Shown one piece after another: positions 56,868 through 64,000 of a stretch of DNA of 64,000 nucleotides. The first letter of the stretch is position 1. Each line of letters opens with the position of its first letter. Both the position numbers and the translations under genes were made by a program. Under the pieces are notes generated by a model. That model had not been told where the DNA came from. It did no database searches and saw only the letters and a list, made by a program, of their open reading frames with translations. The DNA comes from DYRG01 sp041161065 (GTDB lineage: Bacteria; Pseudomonadota; Gammaproteobacteria; Beggiatoales; Beggiatoaceae): the NCBI GenBank assembly GCA_041161065.1, contig JBEAVE010000034.1:62001-126000 (forward strand), given 5' to 3'.

Positions 56868-58166
56868 ATGTCTGATCAAAACAACTTCAATTCAAATCGG
56901 CGGGATTTTGTACGTTTTTTAGGCACAAGCGTTGTGCTTGGTTTGTTACCGAATCCGGTGGGAGGACGGGCGTATGCAAATGCTGAACAAAATATTTCTG
57001 ATGATTGGTTGAAATTAGCCAGAAAATACGGAGAACCGAAAGGTACTTTTGGTAAAATTGGCGACCCCGTAACTTTAACCATTGGTTATCAACCTTATGG
57101 AACAATTCATTGGACAGCAAGCCTTAATAAACAAGCTCAATTATTAGAGAAATATTTACCGCGAGGAAGTAAAGTCGTGTGGTTTCGCGCTTTGTCGGGT
57201 CCAATGATTAGTAAAAACATGGATAAAGGGAGAAACCAATTTGGTTATATGTCAGAAACACCAGCATTAAGTGTTAGTGATAAAGTTTCTTGTGATTTGG
57301 TGGCAGCAAGTGGTTATGATGTGGGGGAATTTGGTAGTATTTGTGTTCCTAAGAAATACATAGAGAACGGAGAAATCAAAACGCCTAAAGATTTAGACGG
57401 TAAAAAGATTGCAACTGCCTTTGGTTCTTTTTCGCATCGCCAGATTTTAACGTTCATCAAAGAACATAACATTAAACCCATTTTAGAAAATCAGAGCATC
57501 GATCAACAAATGACAGGTTTAACAACGGGTAACCTTTACGCAGCCGCGCTTTGGGAGCCTTATCCGTCTTGGTTAGAACAAAAAGGTATTGCACAACGTT
57601 GGGTGGTTGGAAATGAAATGCCCAATACGAGCAAGTTTTATTTCCCAGAGTTTAAAACAGAGCGGTTTCATGATGTGGGTGCAACATTAGCAATTCACGA
57701 TTGGTTAAGAGAACGTCCTGATATTATTCGTGCCTATTTGAAAGCAGAGGAAGAATGTCGAGATATGTTTAATCATGATCCCGATTTGGCGGCGTATTTT
57801 ATTTGGACAGATATTTCAGAAGTTCCACCTGCGGTAATTAGAGCAACATTAGATATGATTATTTGGGACGGACGTATCAATGGGGAAATGAAAAAGCATT
57901 TGAAAGCCTGTGCAAAAATGTGGAAAGAGGAAGGTTTTTTGAAAAGTCCCCGCAGCGAAAATCCAGAGCAATATGTTGAAGAATGGGCGGACGATAAAAT
58001 GTTGCAACTTGCCATGAAAGAACTCGAAGCAGAAGGTTTGTGGACATCAAACAAATTGGCGGGTTTTCCTAATCCCACTAAACCTGAACAACTCCAACGT
58101 CATGATTGGAAGAAATATGAGGATATTAGTTTGGAAGCTAAATCTTGGAAACCCACCCGCATTTAG
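56868..58166 (+). CDS. Tat-exported NrtA/SsuA-like substrate-binding protein
   Basis: 432 aa. The N-terminus has a twin-arginine signal (NRRDFVRFLGTSVVLGLLP). The binding fold has GYQPYGTIHWTASLNK, LDGKKIATAFGSFSHRQIL and LYAAALWEPYPSWL, as in NMT1/nitrate/sulfonate ABC binding proteins. There is no ABC permease or ATPase near; upstream is the kinase and downstream cysM. GGAGG nine bases before the ATG at 56868 sets the start. Ligand unknown; sulfonate is compatible with cysM, by inference. Confidence 0.85.
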   Translation: MSDQNNFNSNRRDFVRFLGTSVVLGLLPNPVGGRAYANAEQNISDDWLKLARKYGEPKGTFGKIGDPVTLTIGYQPYGTIHWTASLNKQAQLLEKYLPRGSKVVWFRALSGPMISKNMDKGRNQFGYMSETPALSVSDKVSCDLVAASGYDVGEFGSICVPKKYIENGEIKTPKDLDGKKIATAFGSFSHRQILTFIKEHNIKPILENQSIDQQMTGLTTGNLYAAALWEPYPSWLEQKGIAQRWVVGNEMPNTSKFYFPEFKTERFHDVGATLAIHDWLRERPDIIRAYLKAEEECRDMFNHDPDLAAYFIWTDISEVPPAVIRATLDMIIWDGRINGEMKKHLKACAKMWKEEGFLKSPRSENPEQYVEEWADDKMLQLAMKELEAEGLWTSNKLAGFPNPTKPEQLQRHDWKKYEDISLEAKSWKPTRI

Positions 58167-58187
58167 TGTTAAACAAGGAGTTTGAAA

Positions 58188-59078
58188 ATGGATTTCAAAG
58201 TAATCGAAAATTGCGTAGGAAATACGCCGCTGGTGAAATTAAAATGCTTAGCAGGAGAAACCAGCAATACCATTTTAGCCAAATTGGAAGGCAATAATCC
58301 GGCGGGTTCGGTGAAAGATCGCCCCGCGCTCAACATGATCCAACAGGCTGAATTAAGAGGAGAATTGAAAGTCGGCGACACCCTCATCGAAGCAACCAGC
58401 GGCAACACAGGCATTGCGTTGGCAATGGCGGCGGCAATGCGCGGCTATCGAATGGTGTTGGTGATGCCCGAACACATGAGCGTTGAACGGCGCGGCGTGA
58501 TGCGGGCGTTCGGCGCGGAAATCGTCCTCACCCCCAAAAGCGGCGGCATGGAAACCGCCATCGACACCGCTCGAGCAATGCAAGCGCGCGGCGACGGCAA
58601 AATCCTCGACCAATTCTCCAATCCAGACAATCCCTTAGCGCATTATTTGGGCACTGCTCCCGAAATTTGGCGCGACACCAACGGCAAAATCACCCATTTT
58701 GTCAGCGCGATGGGCACGACAGGCACAATTATGGGTAACTCTCGGTTTTTGAAAGAAAAAAATCCCAACATTCAAATCATCGGCGTGCACCCGCAAGCGG
58801 GTTCGAGCATTCCGGGCATTCGAAAATGGGAAGAAGCCTACTTGCCCAAAATTTACGATCCCAAACGGGTCGATCATATTATGGAAGTTTCTCAAATTGA
58901 AGCCGAAGAAACTGCCCGTTTGTTGGGTGCAAAGGAAGGGCTATTTGTTGGGATTTCTTCGGGGGGAGCAATGGCAGCCGCTTTGCGCCTTTCTCAAACC
59001 GTAGAAAATGCCGTAATTGTCGTGATTACTTGTGATCGCGGTGATCGATATTTATCAACGGGGGTTTTTCCTGCTTAA
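58188..59078 (+). CDS. cysM: Cysteine synthase B
   Basis: 296 aa PLP enzyme that makes cysteine (or S-sulfocysteine) from O-acetylserine. The PLP Lys is in NPAGSVKDRPALNM; TSGNTGIALAMAAAMRG and the phosphate loop AMGTTGTIMG are present. MSVERRGVMRAFGAE is typical of CysM rather than CysK. AAGGAG lies before the ATG at 58188. It precedes a 5-FTHF cyclo-ligase by 3 bp. Confidence 0.94.
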   Translation: MDFKVIENCVGNTPLVKLKCLAGETSNTILAKLEGNNPAGSVKDRPALNMIQQAELRGELKVGDTLIEATSGNTGIALAMAAAMRGYRMVLVMPEHMSVERRGVMRAFGAEIVLTPKSGGMETAIDTARAMQARGDGKILDQFSNPDNPLAHYLGTAPEIWRDTNGKITHFVSAMGTTGTIMGNSRFLKEKNPNIQIIGVHPQAGSSIPGIRKWEEAYLPKIYDPKRVDHIMEVSQIEAEETARLLGAKEGLFVGISSGGAMAAALRLSQTVENAVIVVITCDRGDRYLSTGVFPA

Positions 59079-59081
59079 TTT

Positions 59082-59669
59082 ATGGAAGAAAAAGTCTTTT
59101 TACGGCGCATGATGCGACAACGTCGACGTGCGCTTTCTCAAACCGAACAACAACTCGCCAGCTTTTCTCTCACCAAACAAATCAAACAGAGCGGTTTATT
59201 ACGCCGTTTCAAACGTGTCGCACTTTATTGGACAACGGATAATGAAATCAGTTTGCTTCCCTTGTTAAAATACCTTTCAAAACATCATCGGAAAATCTAT
59301 TTGCCGATTCTTCTCGGTAAAAAGATGTATTTTATGCGTTATAAAATCGGGCAACCTCTTAAAAAAAATCGCTTTAATATTCCTGAACCCAATGGACGAT
59401 TTCAACCTATTTATCCTACTGTTTTAGATAGTGTTTTAATGCCATTGGTTGCATTTGATCAACAAGGAAATCGTTTGGGAATGGGGGGAGGATTTTACGA
59501 TCGGTATTTTGAATATTTGCATTATCGTAGAAATAAAAAACCTATTTTATGGGGCGTTGCTTACGAATGGCAGCGGGTTGAACATTTGAATACCCAATGG
59601 TGGGATATTCCATTACAAGGCGTTATAACAGACAAAGGAATTTATCGTTTTTATGAGTACCGAAATTGA
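59082..59669 (+). CDS. ygfA: 5-formyltetrahydrofolate cyclo-ligase
   Basis: 195 aa; converts 5-formyl-THF to 5,10-methenyl-THF using ATP. It has an N-terminal basic segment (RRMMRQRRRALSQTE), the central LPLLKYLS and the substrate/ATP motif GNRLGMGGGFYDRYF, then GVAYEWQ. It overlaps the CYTH gene by 17 bp. Confidence 0.92.
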   Translation: MEEKVFLRRMMRQRRRALSQTEQQLASFSLTKQIKQSGLLRRFKRVALYWTTDNEISLLPLLKYLSKHHRKIYLPILLGKKMYFMRYKIGQPLKKNRFNIPEPNGRFQPIYPTVLDSVLMPLVAFDQQGNRLGMGGGFYDRYFEYLHYRRNKKPILWGVAYEWQRVEHLNTQWWDIPLQGVITDKGIYRFYEYRN

Positions 59670-60255
59670 ATTAAAATTGCGCATTGCACCGCATGATACA
59701 GATCATTTCAAAAAACACCCTTTATTAAAGAAAGTTTCTCCTCAGATCATGTATTTGAAAGGAACATATTTTGATACGCCAGAGTTGTATTTGAAACAAG
59801 CCAAAATAGCAATTCGAATTCGTGAAGAAAATGGGATTTTAATTCAAGCGGTTAAAACGGCTGGACAAAGCAGCGGGGGATTACATCAGCGGCATGAATG
59901 GGAGTGCAAAGTTAAAGAAAATTATCCTGATTTACAACACATTCCGCATGAAATACGATCGGTTTTTTCTTCCTCTCATTTGAAAGCGGTTTTTACCACT
60001 GAATTTGAGCGAACAAGTTGGTTAATTCACGATGAAGAAGAGAGTGTCGTGGAAGTTTGTTTAGACGAAGGCGATATTTATTGCGGAGAATTATCGCAGC
60101 CGATTTGTGAAGTGGAATTAGAACTCAAACGTGGAGAAATCACGGCGTTATATCAAATTGCAAGTGCATTACAAACAACCGTTCATTTGATGCCAGAAAA
60201 CCAAAGCAAAGCCGCGCGCGGGTATCAACTTTTCTCTGCACTTCAAATCAATTAA
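59653..60255 (+). CDS. CYTH-domain protein, probable triphosphatase
   Basis: 200 aa with the diagnostic ExExK motif (STEIELKLRI), basic residues in IAIRIREENG, HEWECKV and ICEVELELKRGE. CYTH enzymes hydrolyse triphosphate; the E. coli homologue YgiF cuts inorganic triphosphate. The C-terminal CHAD domain of YgiF is absent. A terminator follows. Confidence 0.88.
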   Translation: MSTEIELKLRIAPHDTDHFKKHPLLKKVSPQIMYLKGTYFDTPELYLKQAKIAIRIREENGILIQAVKTAGQSSGGLHQRHEWECKVKENYPDLQHIPHEIRSVFSSSHLKAVFTTEFERTSWLIHDEEESVVEVCLDEGDIYCGELSQPICEVELELKRGEITALYQIASALQTTVHLMPENQSKAARGYQLFSALQIN

Positions 60256-60262
60256 TAAAAGA

Positions 60263-60295
60263 AAACACCGACGATATTGTTATCAATCGGTGTTT
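60263..60295. terminator. Intrinsic terminator between CYTH and OmpA-like genes
   Basis: Perfect 9-bp stem AAACACCGA / TCGGTGTTT with a 15-nt loop and T-rich end on both strands; it sits between convergent genes. Confidence 0.7.
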
Positions 60296-60347
60296 CTGTT
60301 CAAATGAAGAAAAATTATTTTGTACCTAATCTCGATCCAACGATAAC

Positions 60348-61001
60348 TTATTTAGGTTGTTGAGGAACGCGGTTTGGATCGACGGAGATTTTGATTTCTA
60401 CGCGGCGATTTTGTTCACGACCAGAAGAGGTTGAATTGCTTGCAACGGGACGTGAAGAACCATAACCTTCTGAACTTAAACTAGCGATGCCCAAGTTCTT
60501 CGCTCTCAAATAGCTTTCAACGGAAGCTGCACGACGTTGAGAAAGTTGTAAATTGTGGGTTTCTGAACCTGTTGAATCGGTGTGTCCTTCGATCATTACA
60601 ATGTTTTCTGGATATTTCATGAAAACGGTGGCTAAATTATCTAATTTAACGGTTTCTGAAGGTTTCAAATTCCATTTGTCGATATCAAACAACACCTTTA
60701 ATTCGGCGTTAATGGTTTGTTGTTGTTGATCGTATTTAACGTTTTCAACGCCTTGAACTTTTTGTAATTCTTTGGCTTGGGTGTCCATGCGTTGCCCGAT
60801 GAGCGCGCCCGCGACGCTTCCCACCACGCCGCCAATCACTGCGCCTTGCGTTTTGCTGCCGCCCGTTGCATTGCTAATCACCGCGCCCAACGCCGCGCCG
60901 ACACCCGCCCCTGCTAAGCCGCCGGTTTCTTGATTGGTCGCGCAAGCGTTTAATAACAACGTTGTCGCCCCAACTAACGCGATCAGTTTCATATTTTTCA
61001 T
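60348..61001 (-). CDS. OmpA-family lipoprotein with glycine-zipper region
   Basis: 217 aa. Lipobox LLNAC gives an outer-membrane lipoprotein. A Gly/Ala-rich glycine-zipper stretch (GGLAGAGVGAALGAV, GGVVGSVAGALIG) spans about residues 28-68, and the C-terminal OmpA peptidoglycan-binding domain has EGHTDSTGSETHNLQLSQRRA and SRPV-SN, with Arg in REQNRRVEI. It anchors the outer membrane to the wall. GAGGAA precedes the ATG. Confidence 0.92.
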   Translation of the reverse strand: MKNMKLIALVGATTLLLNACATNQETGGLAGAGVGAALGAVISNATGGSKTQGAVIGGVVGSVAGALIGQRMDTQAKELQKVQGVENVKYDQQQQTINAELKVLFDIDKWNLKPSETVKLDNLATVFMKYPENIVMIEGHTDSTGSETHNLQLSQRRAASVESYLRAKNLGIASLSSEGYGSSRPVASNSTSSGREQNRRVEIKISVDPNRVPQQPK

Positions 61002-61137
61002 CGTAAAAGTTCCTCATGCCATAAAAAGAAAGTTTCATTTTAGCACTTTCAATGCGCGCTAACACAGATCAAGGCTCGAAGTCGAAAAATTTTTTATTGT
61101 TAAATGAAGGAACTATCGCAACAACAACGGATTATTA

Positions 61138-61713
61138 ATGACCACAGCCCCTTCCAATCCAACACATTTACCCGGTGATTTAGCCATTTGGATTTTTATC
61201 TTTGCAGAATTATTAGTTTTTGGGATTTTATTTTTAGCATTTGCATTTGCCAGAAAATACCACCTAGAAATGTTTAATAACGGACAACTTGCTTTAGTTA
61301 AAAGTTACGGTGCATTAAACACCCTTGTTTTAATTACCAGCAGTTATTTTGTAGTCAAAGCGGTGTCTGCAATAAGAGAAAATTTGAGGAAATCTTGCGT
61401 AAAATGGTTATCTTTATCTTTAATGATGGGAAGTGTTTTCATCATTGTTAAAATAATTGAATATTATGAGAAAGTTAGCGCAGGTTATGATTTAGAAACC
61501 AATCTGTTTTTTATGTTTTATTTTGTGTTAACGTTCTTTCATTTTATGCACGTTATGTTGGGCATGATTATTTTGGGGGTTGTTTTAATCAAAACTCAGC
61601 GCGGTGATTACTCCGCAGAAAACCACACTGGCATAGAAACCGGCGCATCATATTGGCACATGGTTGATTTAGTGTGGGTGATTTTGTTTCCTTTAGTTTA
61701 TGTCATGCGTTGA
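61138..61713 (+). CDS. norE: NorE, cytochrome c oxidase subunit III-like NO-reductase accessory protein
   Basis: 191 aa with five hydrophobic segments and the subunit-III pattern LPGDLAIWIFIFAELLVFG and SYWHMVDLVWVILFPLVYVM. NorE supports denitrification by assisting or stabilising nitric oxide reductase. It is followed by norF 9 bp later. norD is 15 kb away, and the catalytic norCB is not in the window. Confidence 0.9.
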   Translation: MTTAPSNPTHLPGDLAIWIFIFAELLVFGILFLAFAFARKYHLEMFNNGQLALVKSYGALNTLVLITSSYFVVKAVSAIRENLRKSCVKWLSLSLMMGSVFIIVKIIEYYEKVSAGYDLETNLFFMFYFVLTFFHFMHVMLGMIILGVVLIKTQRGDYSAENHTGIETGASYWHMVDLVWVILFPLVYVMR

Positions 61714-61722
61714 GAAATAAAA

Positions 61723-61968
61723 ATGAAACCTTGCACACAAATTTGGTTTGTTTTGATGTTTCTCACGATTTTAACGTTATTGATTGGAGAAACGGGATTA
61801 CAAGGGAAATCGGTTATTTTTGTTTTATTGAGTGTCACGTTTCTCAAAGGACAACTGATTACAGATCATTTTATGAGGTTGCGCCATGTAGATTTATTTT
61901 GGCGAATGGTCATGTTTGGGTGGTTATTTTTTGTATTAAGTTTAATAGGCATCGCTTTCTTAATGTAG
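61723..61968 (+). CDS. norF: NorF-like, cytochrome c oxidase subunit IV-like small membrane protein
   Basis: 81 aa with three membrane segments (IWFVLMFLTILTLLIGE, VIFVLLSVTFLKGQLI, MVMFGWLFFVLSLIGIAF), matching the subunit-IV-like NorF family. Its position right after norE supports the call. Confidence 0.82.
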   Translation: MKPCTQIWFVLMFLTILTLLIGETGLQGKSVIFVLLSVTFLKGQLITDHFMRLRHVDLFWRMVMFGWLFFVLSLIGIAFLM

Positions 61969-62052
61969 AAGATTTTGTCGTGATAACCTAACTTGATGGG
62001 CGTAAAGTTTTGGCTTTTCGGTATAATGCGGGAGGTGACGGGCGGGTCAAAA

Positions 62053-62072
62053 TACTGTACACTTATACACTA
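62053..62072 (+). promoter_or_regulatory. LexA (SOS) box of recA
   Basis: TACTGTACACTTATACACTA fits the CTGT-N8-ACAG LexA consensus with one mismatch (ACAC in the right half). It lies 27 bp before the recA ATG and 26 bp after a TATAAT (62022-62027) that may be the -10. Confidence 0.75.
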
Positions 62073-62098
62073 CTTTCATGACAATCGAGGGCGACGCA

Positions 62099-63160
62099 AT
62101 GGCAATGGACGATAACCGCAAAAAAGCACTGGGAACGACTTTAACACAAATCGAAAAGCAATTCGGCAAAGGCTCAATTATGCGGTTGGGCGATAATGCC
62201 GTCACGGAAGTTGAGGTGGTGTCGACGGGCTCGTTGGGCTTGGATTTGGCGTTGGGCGTGGGGGGATTGCCGCGCGGACGAGTCGTCGAAATTTATGGTC
62301 CCGAAGCGTCGGGCAAAACCACTTTAACCTTACACGTCGTCGCTGAAATCCAAAAACAAGGCGGCACAGCGGCTTTTATCGATGCGGAACACGCGTTAGA
62401 TCGGAGCTATGCAGAAAAATTAGGCGTGAATACCAGCGAATTGCTCATTTCACAACCCGACACTGGCGAGCAAGCCCTTGAAATTACAGATATGTTGGTC
62501 AGATCGGGCGCGGTCGATGTCGTGATCGTCGATTCGGTTGCAGCATTAACCCCGAAAGCGGAAATCGAAGGCGAAATGGGCGATTCGCATATGGGATTGC
62601 AAGCGCGTTTAATGTCGCAAGCATTACGAAAATTAACTGCGAATATCAAACGTTCTAACACCTTGATTATCTTCATTAATCAGATTCGCATGAAAATCGG
62701 CGTGATGTTTGGAAGCCCTGAAACAACGACGGGAGGAAATGCACTCAAATTCTATGCGTCGGTGCGATTGGATATTCGAAGAATTGGTGCAATTAAACGC
62801 GGTGAAGAAGTCATTGGAAGTGAAACCCGCGTTAAAGTGCTAAAAAACAAACTCGCGCCGCCTTTCAAAGAAGTGGTTTTTGATATTATTTATGGCGAAG
62901 GAATTTCTCGAGAAAGTGAAATCATCGATTTAGGAACAAAATGTGATTTAATTGGAAAATCAGGGGCTTGGTATAGTTATAAAGGTGAAAAGATTGGTCA
63001 AGGAAAAGACAATGCACGTTCTTACATGCGTGAACACGCCGATACTGCCAAAGAAATTGAGAAACAAATCCGTGAGAAACTGCTGCCTAAAATTGGTGAA
63101 TTAGCCCCGATTTTCAAAACAGATGATTCATTGGAAGAAAGTGAAGCATCTGAAGATTAA
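62099..63160 (+). CDS. recA: Recombinase RecA
   Basis: 353 aa. Walker [11 protein letters not shown], Walker [13 protein letters not shown], and loops with [21 protein letters not shown]; an acidic C-terminus. It mediates strand exchange and LexA autocleavage in the SOS response. The ATG at 62099 has GAGGG upstream; the ATG at 62078 lacks a site. The LexA box indicates SOS control. No recX is seen directly after it. Confidence 0.97.
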   Translation: MAMDDNRKKALGTTLTQIEKQFGKGSIMRLGDNAVTEVEVVSTGSLGLDLALGVGGLPRGRVVEIYGPEASGKTTLTLHVVAEIQKQGGTAAFIDAEHALDRSYAEKLGVNTSELLISQPDTGEQALEITDMLVRSGAVDVVIVDSVAALTPKAEIEGEMGDSHMGLQARLMSQALRKLTANIKRSNTLIIFINQIRMKIGVMFGSPETTTGGNALKFYASVRLDIRRIGAIKRGEEVIGSETRVKVLKNKLAPPFKEVVFDIIYGEGISRESEIIDLGTKCDLIGKSGAWYSYKGEKIGQGKDNARSYMREHADTAKEIEKQIREKLLPKIGELAPIFKTDDSLEESEASED

Positions 63161-63248
63161 TTTTGTCGAGGGTGGGCGCGGCATTGAGAGGGGAGTCATT
63201 GAAGTGGGTTGCTGGGTTGTATTGGTGGCGATAAGTCTCGTGTAATCT

Positions 63249-63289
63249 AAAAAAAGCTGTAAGATATTAAAAGTCTTGCAGTTTTTTTT
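63249..63289 (+). terminator. Intrinsic terminator of recA
   Basis: 8-bp stem CTGTAAGA / TCTTGCAG with one wobble pair, preceded by As and followed by a long T run. It lies about 90 bp after the recA stop; 63,161-63,248 holds nothing else I recognise. Confidence 0.85.
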
Positions 63290-63292
63290 GTT

Positions 63293-63321
63293 TTTACGGG
63301 TTCTGTGTGACGTGTTATATT
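63293..63321 (+). promoter_or_regulatory. Candidate sigma-70 promoter of rne
   Basis: TTTACG, 17 bp, TATATT; would give an rne leader of about 370 nt, as long as the autoregulatory rne leader of E. coli. Confidence 0.35.
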
Positions 63322-63695
63322 TAGCGATCAGTTTAATCTTTAAATCCAGCACACCACATTGGGATAATAAAAGGCGATCTTGAGGTGTTTATAAACACTG
63401 AATGTGAAATAAGTTGCTGATTATCCGACCATTTGCGGTTTATAGAGAAAACTGCTGCGAAGGCTGCGAAGTGGCTCGTTCGGTGCTCGACCCAAAAGGC
63501 GCGGCGCGGCGAGTTTGGCGATTCACAGAAAAAACCTTGAAAACAAATATTTTCCTGTCGCAACAAGAGCTTATAAGACAGTCTTTCGCAAATTTTGGCG
63601 CGCTAATATTTTTTACGCCGCCGTTTAATATCACAAAACTCTGTTTTTTCAAAAAGATAGCGAACAAGAGTTTAATCCGTAGGATTACTAGAGTA
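63322..63695 (+). promoter_or_regulatory. Long rne leader region
   Basis: Non-coding stretch with a perfect palindrome GTGTTTATAAACAC at 63385-63398, a tandem 9-mer GCTGCGAAG at 63455-63472, and a GC-rich stretch around 63500-63520 framed by CTCG / CGAG. A long structured leader is expected because RNase E controls its own mRNA. Confidence 0.4.
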
Positions 63696-64000
63696 TGAAG
63701 AGAATCTTAATCAACGCAACCCAGCCCGAAGAGCTGCGCGTGGCGGTGGTCGATGGATCGCGCTTGTATAATTTTGACGTTGAAACACGCACTCGTCGTC
63801 AAGTGAAGTCTAATATTTACAAAGGCACGATCACCCGCATTGAGCCCAGTTTGGAAGCCGCATTCATCGATTACGGCGCAGATCGACACGGCTTTTTACC
63901 GCTCAAAGATGTCGCGCGCAGCACTTATTTTGTCGAAGGCGACGGCGAATGGGTCGAAGGCGATGATCCCCCCGCGCCCGTCGAAGAGCACGTCGGTCGT
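63696..64000 (+). CDS. rne: Ribonuclease E (N-terminus; 3' end outside window)
   Basis: Essential endoribonuclease that initiates mRNA decay and processes rRNA and tRNA. The visible first 101 residues begin [20 protein letters not shown], then the S1 domain ([32 protein letters not shown]), and an acidic insertion ([18 protein letters not shown]). The frame is open to the window edge. Confidence 0.94.

Overview
The window reads as chromosomal DNA of a gammaproteobacterium. The evidence is the gene set: fabA with fabB, pdxB, rsmJ, trmJ, a RelA-type ppGpp synthetase, rne, cytochrome c4 and the mreBCD-mrdAB-mltB-rlpA block. The DNA is moderately A+T-rich. PHA synthase, cytochrome c4, nitric-oxide-reductase accessory genes and a rubredoxin suggest a respiratory, storage-forming, possibly denitrifying or sulfur-cycle organism (Thiotrichales/Beggiatoa-like). 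The order-level placement is inference only. I see no rRNA, tRNA, CRISPR array, transposase or prophage.

Layout. 1-13,200: repair, replication and RNA modification (mfd cut by the left edge, msrA, an ABC-2 permease, a YejF-like ABC ATPase, polA, hslR, a Nudix gene, rsmJ, a YceI protein, a quinone oxidoreductase, trmJ, a second Nudix gene). 13,200-15,500: fabI and a major porin, each with an intrinsic terminator. 15,580-22,480: the elongasome operon on the minus strand, running mreB to rlpA. 22,600-30,640: a TlpA-like thioredoxin, hsp20, gmd, fabA-fabB, a DUF4384 lipoprotein, a ubiquinone-type hydroxylase, an ABC-2 permease and ridA. 30,700-36,740: relA, an M14 carboxypeptidase, ompW and aroK, all on minus. 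36,870-39,040: rtcB interrupted by an in-frame intein. 39,040-43,530: an A+T-rich minus-strand cluster of two glycosyltransferases, two methyltransferases and a VanZ-like protein. 43,760-46,850: a small exported helical protein, norD and a methyltransferase. 46,855-47,440: a non-coding stretch with a promoter, a structured region and a strong terminator, probably a small RNA. 47,440-53,230: rubredoxin, moxR, pdxB, an HPP-family protein, cytochrome c4 and comEC. 53,340-55,500: phaC, followed by two related hairpins with compensatory stem changes. 55,500-60,260: a receiver-histidine kinase hybrid, a Tat-exported binding protein, cysM, 5-FTHF cyclo-ligase and a CYTH protein. 60,350-64,000: an OmpA-type lipoprotein, norE-norF, recA behind a LexA box, and the start of rne after a long leader.

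How genes work together. MreBCD, PBP2, RodA, MltB and RlpA form one cell-elongation and wall-remodelling unit. FabA, FabB and FabI supply unsaturated and saturated fatty acids. NorD, NorE and NorF point to a nitric oxide reductase whose catalytic genes lie outside the window. Mfd, PolA and RecA cover repair, and RecA looks SOS-controlled.

The most unusual items are the RtcB intein, which splits the active-site Cys motif and carries an HNH motif plus a C2H2 finger; the covarying hairpin pair after phaC; the candidate small RNA at about 46,920-47,112; and a stand-alone exported protein resembling the four-helix-bundle sensor domain of chemoreceptors.
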